64,000 bases of DNA from Pseudoxanthomonas sp. J35 (lineage in GTDB: Bacteria > Pseudomonadota > Gammaproteobacteria > Xanthomonadales > Xanthomonadaceae). Shown piece by piece: positions 35,226-43,750 of this stretch (position 1 is the first letter of the stretch; each line of letters opens with the position of its first letter). A program made the translations under genes and the position numbers. The stretch lies in contig NZ_AZVB01000003.1 in NCBI RefSeq assembly GCF_000513995.1, positions 203,070-267,069 on the forward strand. Direction: 5' to 3'. The notes beneath the pieces are model-generated. The model had not been told where the DNA came from. It searched no databases and saw only the letters and a program-made list of their open reading frames with translations.

Positions 35226-36125
35226 ATGTCCTCCTCCGTACAGGCCCCGGTCCGCACCGGCGGGCTGGCCGTCGCCGCCGCCCTGGCCATCGTCTACGTG
35301 GTCTGGGGTTCGACCTATCTCGGCATCCGCTTCGCGCTCGAGGGCGGCCTGCCGCCGCTGAGCGCCGTGTCCGGCTTCCGCTTCCTGGTCGCCGGCGGCG
35401 CGATGTTCGCGTTCCTGCGCTGGCGCGGCGTGGCCGCGCCGACCCGCGCGCAGTGGAAGAATCTGGTGGTGATGGGTGCGCTGCTGCTGCTGTTCGGCAA
35501 CGGCTTCGTGGTCCTGGCCGAGCAGGACGTGTCTTCCGGCCTGGCCGCGGTGGCGGTGGCCTCGGTGCCGCTGTGGATGGGCCTGTTCGGCATCTTCTAC
35601 GGCGCCAGGCCCAGCCGCATCGAATGGGTTGGCATCGCCATCGGCTTTCTCGGCGTGCTCTGGCTCAACGCCGGCAGCAGCCTCAGCGCCAGTCCGACCG
35701 GTCTGGTACTGCTGCTGGTCGCGCCGGTAGCCTGGGCCTTCGGTTCGCTGTGGTCGCGCGGGCGCGACCTGCCGTCCCCGTTCATGGCCGCTGCCGGGCA
35801 GATGCTGTGCGGCGGCGCGCTGCTGCTGGTGACCGGCCTGCTGTGCGGCGAGAGCCTGGACGCGGCGCCGACCACGCAGGGCCTGCTGGCGCTGCTGTAC
35901 CTGGCCGTGTTCGGCTCGGTGGTCGCCTTCAGCACCTACGTCTGGCTGCTGCACCACGTGCGCCCGGCGCTGGTGAGCAGCTACGCCTACGTCAACCCGG
36001 CCATCGCCGTGGCCCTGGGCGCGTGGCTGGCCGGCGAACGCTTCACCGCCCACGACCTCGGCGCGATGGCGGTGATCCTTGCCGGCGTGGTGATCATCAC
36101 CCTGGCCAAGGTCCTGCGCCGATGA
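35226..36125 (+). CDS. yedA: EamA/DMT exporter YedA
   Basis: A 299-aa drug/metabolite transporter with ten predicted helices in two EamA repeats. Helix 1 VVWGSTYLGIRFALEGG, then GNGFVVLAEQDVSSGLAAV and AFGSLWSRGRDLP, and C-terminal SSYAYVNPAIAVALGAWLAG closely resemble YedA. It probably exports amino acids or related metabolites. A -10-like TAGAAT lies at 35190-35195. The stop overlaps the rarD start (ATGA), so the two exporters are coupled. Confidence 0.87.
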   Translation: MSSSVQAPVRTGGLAVAAALAIVYVVWGSTYLGIRFALEGGLPPLSAVSGFRFLVAGGAMFAFLRWRGVAAPTRAQWKNLVVMGALLLLFGNGFVVLAEQDVSSGLAAVAVASVPLWMGLFGIFYGARPSRIEWVGIAIGFLGVLWLNAGSSLSASPTGLVLLLVAPVAWAFGSLWSRGRDLPSPFMAAAGQMLCGGALLLVTGLLCGESLDAAPTTQGLLALLYLAVFGSVVAFSTYVWLLHHVRPALVSSYAYVNPAIAVALGAWLAGERFTAHDLGAMAVILAGVVIITLAKVLRR

Positions 36126-37027
36126 GCGCACAGCCGCTGCAGGCCGCCGCGGTGGACCGGCGCGGGCTGGCGGTCACCGCCGCCACCTTCGTGATCTGGG
36201 GCGTGGTGCCGCTGTACTGGCACCTGCTCAAGGCCGTGCCGTCGATGCAGATCATGGCCCACCGCGTGGTCTGGAGCGCGCTGCTGGTGGTGGCGTGGCT
36301 GCTGCTCAGCAACGGCTTCGGCTGGCTGCGCAAGCTCGCCGCCCAGCCGCGCGCGCTGCCGGCGCTGGCGCTGAGCGCGGTGCTGATCGCGTTCAACTGG
36401 GGCCTGTACATCTGGGCGGTCAACGCCGGCCACGTGGTCGAAACCAGCCTGGGCTACTTCATCAACCCGCTGGTCAACGTGGTGCTGGGCGTGCTGGTGC
36501 TGCACGAACGCCTGCGCCGGCTGCAGTGGATCGCGGTCGGCTGCGCCGCGGTGGGCGTGGCCTGGTTGACCATCAGCGCCGGTTCCCCACCATGGATCGC
36601 GCTGGGCCTGGCGGCCTCGTTCGGCCTGTACGGCCTGGTGCGCAAGCTGGTGTCGGTGGACCCGGTGGCCGGCCTTGGCCTGGAGAGCCTGTACCTGTTC
36701 CTGCCCTCGCTGGCCTACGTGCTGTGGGCCGAATCGGGCCATGGCGGCAGCTTCGCCAGCGGCTGGGGCTGGGACACCGACCTGCTGCTGGTGTTCGGCG
36801 GCGTGGTCACCGCCGTGCCGCTGATCGGCTTCGCCTACGGCGTGCGCCGCATCCCGCTGAGCCTGGTCGGCCTGCTCCAGTACATCGCCCCGACCCTGCA
36901 GCTGCTGCTGGGCGTGTGGTTCTTCAACGAACCCTTCGGCACCTCCCACGCCCTCGGCTTCGGTGCGATCTGGCTGGGCCTGGCGATCTACGCCGGCGAA
37001 GGCCTCTGGCGCAGCCGCCGCGCGTGA
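36122..37027 (+). CDS. rarD: EamA family transporter RarD
   Basis: A 301-aa ten-helix DMT protein of the RarD group: VIWGVVPLYWHLLKAVPSMQ, MAHRVVWSALLVV, NWGLYIWAVNAGHVVETSLG (the RarD signature region) and FFNEPFGTSHALGFG near the end. RarD was linked to chloramphenicol resistance in Pseudomonas; the natural substrate is unknown. Starts within an ATGA overlap with yedA. Confidence 0.92.
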   Translation: MSAQPLQAAAVDRRGLAVTAATFVIWGVVPLYWHLLKAVPSMQIMAHRVVWSALLVVAWLLLSNGFGWLRKLAAQPRALPALALSAVLIAFNWGLYIWAVNAGHVVETSLGYFINPLVNVVLGVLVLHERLRRLQWIAVGCAAVGVAWLTISAGSPPWIALGLAASFGLYGLVRKLVSVDPVAGLGLESLYLFLPSLAYVLWAESGHGGSFASGWGWDTDLLLVFGGVVTAVPLIGFAYGVRRIPLSLVGLLQYIAPTLQLLLGVWFFNEPFGTSHALGFGAIWLGLAIYAGEGLWRSRRA

Positions 37028-37031
37028 CTCG

Positions 37032-37063
37032 CAGCCCGGACAAGGCCGCAGGCCGCATCCGGG
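37032..37063. repeat. REP half-element
   Basis: GCAGCCCGGACAAGGCCGCA then GGCCGCATCCGGG: a degenerate GTAG-type half just after rarD. The whole 37028-37974 stretch contains repeats and no convincing gene. Confidence 0.5.
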
Positions 37064-37162
37064 TCTGAGCCCATCTCCCTCAGGGAGAGGGGGGAGAGTA
37101 GGTGTCTCATGGCTCCGGCGTGCGCTGCGGCGGCGCGGGCGTACTCGAGAAGCAGAAGCGCC

Positions 37163-37315
37163 GGCTCCAGACGGGGCCGCCGCCCCAAGAGGGTATGGCG
37201 CATCGCGCGGTTCCGCCGTCCATGGCTCCAACGCGCGAGCGCAGGCCATCCATGGCCTGCTTGCGCCATACCCCCTTGGGACGAGGTCCCCGCGGCGCGT
37301 GGAGGCCGTGGCTTC
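37163..37315 (-). ncRNA. Candidate structured RNA element, copy A
   Basis: In minus-strand sense: box GAAGCCACG (37315-37307); outer stem arms 37280-37262 and 37202-37184 (CCCAAGGGGGTATGGCGCA pairing with TGCGCCATACCCTCTTGGG, one G-U); hairpin 1 at 37260-37241 (GCAGGCCA, loop TGGA, TGGCCTGC); hairpin 2 arms 37238-37232 and 37209-37203 (TCGCGCG/CGCGCGA); and a 3' hairpin at 37178-37163. Copy B at 37574-37722 keeps the pairing with different bases. The element is too short and too structured for a gene and unlike the GTAG repeats. Confidence 0.5.
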
Positions 37316-37328
37316 CATGGCAGCGCGC

Positions 37329-37362
37329 GTAGCCCGGATAAGGCCGCAGGCCGCATCCGGGG
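37329..37362. repeat. GTAG REP half-element
   Basis: GTAGCCCGGATAAGGCCGCA followed by GGCCGCATCCGGGG. It faces the half at 37408-37437. Confidence 0.65.
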
Positions 37363-37407
37363 GAATCGCCCGCCACGTTCTGGACGGGAGCCTTGCTGGC
37401 CCCCATT

Positions 37408-37437
37408 CCCCGGATGCGCTCCGCTTATCCGGGCTAC
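37408..37437. repeat. GTAG REP half-element, inverted
   Basis: CCCCGGATGCGCTCCGC and TTATCCGGGCTAC, the inverted partner of 37329-37362. Confidence 0.65.
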
Positions 37438-37444
37438 GTCTCCC

Positions 37445-37521
37445 GTAGAGTCGGGCTTGCCCGACTCCCACGCTGGATGTCCCAGATCGCGTAAACCGCA
37501 GCGGGGCAAGCCCCGCTCTAC
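37445..37521. repeat. GTAG REP mixed dimer, inverted orientation
   Basis: GTAGAGTCGGGCTTGCCCGA on the left faces AGCGGGGCAAGCCCCGCTC and CTAC on the right, the mirror of the dimers at 20042 and 22928. Confidence 0.75.
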
Positions 37522-37573
37522 ACGAAGCGCCGCGCGCAGGGCGCCTGTCACACCGGTAAAGGGAGGCAGGAGC

Positions 37574-37722
37574 GAAGCCACGACCCGAACCTGCCGAAAG
37601 ACGCGGTAGCGCGGGGGTATCGCGCAAGCAGCACATGGATGTGCTGCGTTCGCGCGTTGGAGCAGGACGCGGAACCGCGCGATGCGCGATACCCCTGCGC
37701 TGCCGCGGCTCCGTCCGGAGCT
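37574..37722 (+). ncRNA. Candidate structured RNA element, copy B
   Basis: Plus-strand sense: box GAAGCCACG (37574-37582); 23-bp outer stem 37604-37626 with 37683-37705, fully paired apart from two G-U wobbles; hairpin 1 at 37628-37647 (GCAGCACA, loop TGGA, TGTGCTGC); hairpin 2 arms 37650-37656 and 37676-37682 (TCGCGCG/CGCGCGA) enclosing the conserved TTGGAGC; and a 3' hairpin at 37707-37722. The loop TGGA, the TTGGAGC and the GGAACCGCGCGA strand are identical in copy A while stem bases covary. Confidence 0.5.
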
Positions 37723-37735
37723 CGCCAGGCTGACG

Positions 37736-37873
37736 CCGGTGCCGTTGCCGCTGCTGTTGCCGTTGCTGTTGCCGTGGCTGTTGCTGTTGCTGTTGCTGTG
37801 GTCGTGGCTGTTGCTGATGCCGTGGCCTTGGCCTTGGCCGTGAGTGTCGACGTCGCTGTTGCGGTCGCGGATC
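37736..37873. repeat. Hexanucleotide-like low-complexity tract
   Basis: About 135 bp built of imperfect GTTGCN/GTGGCN units (for example GCTGTTGCTGTTGCTG). In translation one frame gives alternating Val-Ala, the opposite strand Asn-Ser/His-Gly. I do not regard either as a real protein. Confidence 0.6.
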
Positions 37874-37974
37874 CCGGGCAGAAACGCCGGAACTTCGTCG
37901 TTCCCGCGATCGGACCGGTCGCCCGGCAACCGATCCTCTCCCCCGACCCCTCCCCCGATGGGGAGGGGCACACG

Positions 37975-39285
37975 TCACAGCGCGCGCAGGGCCGTGGTGA
38001 TCGGCAGGCGCGCCGCGCGGAGGGCGGGGAACAGGCCCCCGACCAGGCCGATGCCCAGGGCCCACTTCAGGCCCGACCACAGCAGCTCCGGCGTCACCTT
38101 GAACTCGAACACCACCGCGCTGAAGTTGCTGCCCATGGTCGACGCGCTGTAGCCGTTGAATACCAGCCAGGCCACCAGACCGCCCGCGATCCCGCCGAGC
38201 AGCGCCAGCAGCATCGTCTCCAGCATCACCGCCGCCACCACCGGCAGCCCGCGGAAACCGATCGCCCGCATCGTCGCGATCTCCCGCGCACGCCCGGCCA
38301 CCGCCGCGTACATCGTGTTGAGCGCACCGAACACCGCGCCCACCGCCATGATCGAACCGATCACCGTGCCGAGGATGGTCAGCAGCTGGTTGAGCTGGCC
38401 GCTCTGCTTGGCGTAGTAGGCCCTGGTCGTCTCCACGTCCAGCTTCAGGCGCGGATCGGCCGCCATCGCCGCCTTGAACTGCTCGAAGCCGGCCTTGCCC
38501 TCGGTACGCACCGACACCAGCTGCCAGGCCCCGCGGTTGTAGGTGGTGGCCAGCGTCTGCGCGTCCGTCCACAGCTCCGAATCGTGCGCGTCGCCCGAGG
38601 CGAACTTGCCGACCACCTTCCACTCCTGGTTGCCCAGCTTCAGCGTGCTGCCCACGTCCAGGTCGCGGAACTGCTTCTGCGCGCCCTGGCCGACCACGAT
38701 CTCGCGCAGGCCGGCGGTATACCTGCGGCCCTCGACGATCTTCACCGAGTCGTGCACCGCCCAGCCGGCCTCTTCCACGCCGCGGAACTGCGCGTTGACG
38801 TCGCCGCCGTCCTCGCGCGAGACCAGGCTGACCACCTGCGACAGTTCCGCCGACACCAGCGGACGCCCGTCGGCGCCGCGTGCGATGCCCGGCAGGCTGG
38901 CGATCAGCGGCACCTGGTCGCGCATGATCACCGAGTTGGTCTCCGCCTGCGAACCGCTGCGCAGCACGATCGCCGTGGTCTCGTTGCCGGTGCCGGCGAC
39001 CGTGGCCTGGAAGCCGCGGCCCATCGACAGCATCGCCACCAGCACCGCGACCACGCCGGCGATGCCGACGATGATCACCGACGAGGCCCCCCAGCGCTGC
39101 GGCAGGCTGGCGATGCCGATGCGCGCCGCCGCCAGCGCCAGCCGGCCCGAACGGGTCAGCAGCAGCCACAGCGCCAGCAGCACCGCCACGGCGAGTACTC
39201 CCTGCCACGGCAGCATGATCCACACGGCCAGGCCCACGACGAGCAGCACGACCGTGAGCAGGTTCCAGAGCCATTGCATCTTCAT
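37975..39285 (-). CDS. MacB/FtsX-type ABC permease 2
   Basis: A 436-aa permease. Two N-terminal hydrophobic helices, a third before the periplasmic MacB-PCD-like domain (about residues 95-290, with SLVSREDGGDVNAQFRG and RGAWQLVSVRTEG), and the C-terminal FtsX region with three helices (LLTILGTVIGSIMAVGAVFG, LETMLLALLGGIAGGLVAWL, LWSGLKWALGIGLVGGLFPA). It starts 12 bp after the stop of the other permease gene with GGAGA upstream, and is the last gene of the efflux operon. Confidence 0.87.
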   Translation of the reverse strand: MKMQWLWNLLTVVLLVVGLAVWIMLPWQGVLAVAVLLALWLLLTRSGRLALAAARIGIASLPQRWGASSVIIVGIAGVVAVLVAMLSMGRGFQATVAGTGNETTAIVLRSGSQAETNSVIMRDQVPLIASLPGIARGADGRPLVSAELSQVVSLVSREDGGDVNAQFRGVEEAGWAVHDSVKIVEGRRYTAGLREIVVGQGAQKQFRDLDVGSTLKLGNQEWKVVGKFASGDAHDSELWTDAQTLATTYNRGAWQLVSVRTEGKAGFEQFKAAMAADPRLKLDVETTRAYYAKQSGQLNQLLTILGTVIGSIMAVGAVFGALNTMYAAVAGRAREIATMRAIGFRGLPVVAAVMLETMLLALLGGIAGGLVAWLVFNGYSASTMGSNFSAVVFEFKVTPELLWSGLKWALGIGLVGGLFPALRAARLPITTALRAL

Positions 39286-39297
39286 GTCCGTGTCTCC

Positions 39298-40455
39298 TCA
39301 GCGTCCGGCCAGCGCGTCGACGATCTTCAGCCGCTTGGCGCGCAGCGCCGGCAGCACGCCCACCACCAGGCCGATCAGCACGATCAGGCCCGCGCCCACC
39401 AGCCAGGTCTGCATCGGGATGCCCGGCGGCAGCAGGCCCTGGGCGCGGCTGGCGAGCCCAGGCAGGATCAGCGCGGCCAGGCCCATGCCGATCAGGCCAC
39501 CCAGCCCGACCAGCAGCACCGATTCCACCAGCACCAGCCACAGCACCGTGCCGTCCTTGAAGCCCAGCGTCTTGAGGATCGCCAGTTCCGGGATGCGCTC
39601 GCGCACCGCCTGGGCCATGGTGTTGCCGGTCAGCAGCAGCAGGGTGAAGAACACCGCGCCCATGATCGAGGTGACGATCAGGCCGATGTCGGCGAACTGC
39701 TTGGCGAAGGACTGCTGGAACGCCGACTCGGTCTGGCTCTTGGTCTCGCGGTCGGAGTTCATCGACAGCGCATCGATGGCCTGGGCCACGCGCGAGGCGT
39801 GCGCCGGGTTGTCGAGGGTGACGGTGAACCAGCTGACCTGGCCCTTGATGTAGTCGTTGGCCTCGTCGAAGTAGGTCCAGTTCATCACCAGCTGGCGCTC
39901 CTCGCCGGCCGCGGCGGCGCGGTCCTTGGAGCGGAAGATGCCGACCAGCTGCAGCGGCCAGTCGTTGCTGCCCTGGCGCGGGAAGATCGTCGCCTGCAGC
40001 GGGATGGTGTCGCCGACCTTCCAGCCGAATTCCTTCGCCAGCGCCTCGCCGACCACCGCGCCGGTGCGGGTCTCCTGGAACGCGCGCAGCTGCTCCGGCG
40101 GCAGCTCGAGGTTGGTGTACACCTCGAAGTAGTTCGGCGCGACCGAAAAGCTCGGGAAGAAGTTCTTCGGATCCTGGTAGATGCCGCCGAACCACATCGC
40201 GTAGGTGATGTCCTTCACCCCGGGAACGGTGCGGATCTGCTGCTCCAGGCGCACCGGCAGGCTCTGGGTGATGGACAGGCGCGAGGTGGTGATCAGGCGG
40301 TTGGCGCCGTCGAGGCTGCCGCCGGAGTTGAAGGCCACGCGCACCGAGTCGAGCATCCCGAACAGCAGGAAGGCGGTGACCACCGACAGCAGGGTCAGCA
40401 GGGTCCGCGTCTTGCTGCGGAACAGCTGCGCCCATACGAGCGAGAGGTATTTCAT
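39298..40455 (-). CDS. MacB/FtsX-type ABC permease 1
   Basis: A 385-aa permease with an N-terminal membrane helix (LLTLLSVVTAFLLFGMLDSV), a periplasmic MacB-PCD-like domain (about residues 45-255; MWFGGIYQDPKNFFPSFSVA) and a C-terminal FtsX three-helix region (IVTSIMGAVFFTLLLLTGNT; RERIPELAILKTLGFKDG is the coupling segment). Acts with its sister permease and the ATPase as a mechanotransmission-type exporter. Gap of 15 bp to the ATPase gene. Confidence 0.9.
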   Translation of the reverse strand: MKYLSLVWAQLFRSKTRTLLTLLSVVTAFLLFGMLDSVRVAFNSGGSLDGANRLITTSRLSITQSLPVRLEQQIRTVPGVKDITYAMWFGGIYQDPKNFFPSFSVAPNYFEVYTNLELPPEQLRAFQETRTGAVVGEALAKEFGWKVGDTIPLQATIFPRQGSNDWPLQLVGIFRSKDRAAAAGEERQLVMNWTYFDEANDYIKGQVSWFTVTLDNPAHASRVAQAIDALSMNSDRETKSQTESAFQQSFAKQFADIGLIVTSIMGAVFFTLLLLTGNTMAQAVRERIPELAILKTLGFKDGTVLWLVLVESVLLVGLGGLIGMGLAALILPGLASRAQGLLPPGIPMQTWLVGAGLIVLIGLVVGVLPALRAKRLKIVDALAGR

Positions 40456-40470
40456 CGCGGTGCCCTCCGG

Positions 40471-41160
<690 letters not shown>

Positions 41161-41246
41161 CGCTTGTTCCTCGTCGGGGCCTTCGCGCACGGCGTCGGCG
41201 GGGGATCGGCCGCCGCGCGGGCGCGGCGGATCAGGCAGGAGCGGGC

Positions 41247-42500
41247 TCAAGGGCTGTCGCTGGCGACGCGCACGCGGTCCCCGTCCTTCAGGGTCCCGGG
41301 TGGATCCAGGACCACGGTTTCGCCGGCGGCGAGGCCGGACAGCACGGTGCGCTCGGAACCGGAGGTGGCGCCGGTCTTCAGCGCGCGCTGCTCGACCCGG
41401 TCCTCATCGCCGAGCGCGAACGCCACCTCGGCGCCGTCGCGCTGCACGACCGCCGCGGCCGGCACGCGCACGCCCTGCGGCTTCTGTTCGCCGGCCGTGG
41501 CTTCGGAGGGGCGCTCCAGGAAGCTGACCCGCACGCCCATGTCCGGGACGATGCGCGGATTCTTCTCCTTCAGCGCCACGCGCACCTTCACCGTGGCCTT
41601 GCCGCGGTCGGCGGCGGGGATGATCGCGATCACCTCGCCGGGGATGCGCCAGTCCGGATAGGCATTGAGCACGGTCTCCACCGGCATCTTCGGCTGCACC
41701 CGGCCGATGTAGGACTCGCCCACTTCCACCTCGACCTCCAGCGAATCCATGTCGACGATGGTGCCGATGCCGGTGCGGGTGAAGCCGCCGGTGGCCAGCG
41801 GCGAGACGATCTCGCCCGGCTGCGCCGCCTTGGCGGTGACGATCCCGGCGAACGGCGCGCGCACGATGGTGTTGTCCACGCCGTGGCCGGCGATGCGCAG
41901 CTGGTCGCCGGCGACCTGCGCGTTGCGCTGCGCGGTGGCCAGCTGCGCGCGCAGCGAGTCGCGCTGGGCGATGGCCTGGTCGTACTGCGCGCGCGAGACC
42001 AGCTGCTGGCCGACCAGCTGCGACAGCCGCTTCGCATTGGCTTCGGCGTCGGCCAGCTGCGCCTGCACGCTGCCGATCTGGGCGCGCGCGGCGGCCACCT
42101 GCGAGGCGGCGAGGCTGCGCTGCGCGTCGGCATCGATCGGATCGAGGCGGGCCAGCACCTGGCCTTCCTCCACCCGCATGCCTTCCTCGATCAGCACTTC
42201 CTGCACGCGGCCGGTGACCTTGGCCGAAACGGTGGCCATGCGCCGCGCCACCACATAGCCGCTGGCGTCGAGCACCGAGGCGCCGCCACTTCCACCGGCA
42301 CTGCTGGCGATCGGCGCGACCGGCGCGGTGCGGACTTCCGGCGCGCTGTCGCGGCCGAGCAGCAGCCAGGCAACGACGGCGATGACGAACAGCGCGGCCA
42401 CGCCCAGCCCGATCCACAGCCCGCGCCGCGACGGCGGCGGCGGCGGGGCCTTGCTGCGTTCCAGCCGGAGTTCCTTGAGCAGTTCGGAAGAAGCGTTCAT
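41247..42500 (-). CDS. HlyD/MacA-type periplasmic adaptor
   Basis: A 417-aa membrane fusion protein: inner-membrane helix (residues 26-48, GLWIGLGVAALFVIAVVAWL), lipoyl halves (VSAKVTGRVQEVLIEEGMRV and IVRAPFAGIVTAKAAQPGEI) around a coiled-coil hairpin (residues about 125-205), and a beta-barrel. It connects the ABC permeases to an outer-membrane channel, not encoded here. First gene of a four-gene operon. Divergent from the ABC-2 operon across 284 bp. Confidence 0.92.
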   Translation of the reverse strand: MNASSELLKELRLERSKAPPPPPSRRGLWIGLGVAALFVIAVVAWLLLGRDSAPEVRTAPVAPIASSAGGSGGASVLDASGYVVARRMATVSAKVTGRVQEVLIEEGMRVEEGQVLARLDPIDADAQRSLAASQVAAARAQIGSVQAQLADAEANAKRLSQLVGQQLVSRAQYDQAIAQRDSLRAQLATAQRNAQVAGDQLRIAGHGVDNTIVRAPFAGIVTAKAAQPGEIVSPLATGGFTRTGIGTIVDMDSLEVEVEVGESYIGRVQPKMPVETVLNAYPDWRIPGEVIAIIPAADRGKATVKVRVALKEKNPRIVPDMGVRVSFLERPSEATAGEQKPQGVRVPAAAVVQRDGAEVAFALGDEDRVEQRALKTGATSGSERTVLSGLAAGETVVLDPPGTLKDGDRVRVASDSP

Positions 42501-42693
42501 TGCGTTCCCGTAGCAGTCCCTGTCCAGTGTCCGCGGCAAGGGTACACGCCGGCCAGTTGCCGGAAGTCACTTCATGCAGGCGGCCGGTCGTGGCCGCCGG
42601 TGCGCATACCTGCCGCGACGGTCGGGAATACCCCGCTTCGACACGGCGTGGCGTTGCCGGCGCATCGTGCCGTCCGCCCGGGCCCGGACCCAG

Positions 42694-42719
42694 TGACAGC
42701 TGTCATGCGCTTCGCATGA
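42694..42719. promoter_or_regulatory. Two overlapping palindromes in a divergent promoter region
   Basis: TGACAGCTGTCA (42694-42705, perfect) overlaps TCATGCG-CTT-CGCATGA (42703-42719, perfect 7-bp arms). They lie 65-90 bp upstream of the ABC-2 ATPase gene, in the region shared with the MacA-like operon. Candidate binding site for the NarL-type regulator encoded in the same operon. No gene lies in 42501-42784. Confidence 0.55.
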
Positions 42720-42784
42720 ACCCCATGACTGCCGCGCCCCGAGCGCACGCGGGAAAGTGGCCCCATCCCGCGAGGAGGCCACCC

Positions 42785-43750
42785 ATGCACACCGCCACAC
42801 ATACCGGCACGGAAAGCTCCGTGCTCCCGCAGGCCCGCGCCGCCGCGCCGCTGGCGCGCCTGCACCAGACCCACAAGCGCTACGGCGCCACCGTCGCCCT
42901 GGACGGGCTGGACCTGGAACTGCACGCCGGCCAGGTGCTGGCCCTGCTGGGCCGCAACGGTGCCGGCAAGAGCACCGCGGTCGGCCTGCTGCTGGGCCTG
43001 CAGCGTCCCGACGCCGGTCGCGTCGAACTGTTCGGCCTGCCGCCGCAGTCGCTGGACGCGCGGCGCCAGTCCGGGGTGATGCTGCAGACCGCGGGCATCC
43101 CCGACGCGCTGAAGGTCGGCGAGCTGCTCGCGCTGACCCGCAGCTACTACCCCGATCCGCTCGGCGTCGACGAATGCCTGGCCCTGGCCGGGCTGGAGGA
43201 ACTGCGCGGGCGCCGCTACGGCCAGCTGTCCGGCGGCCAGCAGCGGCGCGTGCAGTTCGCCATGGCGGTGTGCGGACGCCCGCGCGTGCTGTTCCTGGAC
43301 GAACCGACCACCGGTCTGGACATCGATGCGCGGCAGGCGATCTGGCGCACGGTGCGCGCGCTGGCCGCGCTGGGCTGCGCCGTGCTGCTGACCACGCATT
43401 ACCTGGAGGAAGCCGAAGCGCTGGCCGACCGAGTGGTGGTGATCGACCGCGGCCGCGTGCTGGCCCAGGGCCGCGTCGACGAGATCCGCGCGCGGGTGTC
43501 GCGGCGCCTGGTCGGCTGCGTGTCGACGCTGCCGCCGCCGCGCGTGGCTGCATGGCCGGGCGTGGAAGACGCGCGCGCCGGCGAGGGCGGGCGGCTGGAG
43601 ATCGTCGCCACCGCGGCCGAGCCGGTGGTGCGCCGGCTGCTGGCCGAGGATCCGGCGCTGTCGGAACTGGAAGTGCGCCGCGCCGGCCTGGCCGAAGCCT
43701 TCCTCGCCCTGACTTCCGGAGAATCCCCGCGCCAGGAGGAGGCTGCCTGA
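42785..43750 (+). CDS. ABC-2 type exporter ATPase
   Basis: A 321-aa drug-type ATPase: Walker A LLGRNGAGKSTAVGLLLG, signature LSGGQQRRVQFAMAV, Walker B VLFLDEPTTGLDID, switch His in LLTTHYLEEAEALADR, and a C-terminal extension typical of CcmA/NatA-like exporters. The stop overlaps the start of the permease gene. First gene of an operon with the permease and a two-component system. Confidence 0.93.
   Translation: MHTATHTGTESSVLPQARAAAPLARLHQTHKRYGATVALDGLDLELHAGQVLALLGRNGAGKSTAVGLLLGLQRPDAGRVELFGLPPQSLDARRQSGVMLQTAGIPDALKVGELLALTRSYYPDPLGVDECLALAGLEELRGRRYGQLSGGQQRRVQFAMAVCGRPRVLFLDEPTTGLDIDARQAIWRTVRALAALGCAVLLTTHYLEEAEALADRVVVIDRGRVLAQGRVDEIRARVSRRLVGCVSTLPPPRVAAWPGVEDARAGEGGRLEIVATAAEPVVRRLLAEDPALSELEVRRAGLAEAFLALTSGESPRQEEAA

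Noticed and set aside
37163..37722. CRISPR array
   Set aside because: Only two copies, in inverted orientation, with internal hairpins and no equal spacers or cas genes.
35987..40435. A 1482-aa minus-strand frame spanning rarD, the repeat region and the permeases
   Set aside because: Crosses several real genes and repeats in another frame; no domain found.
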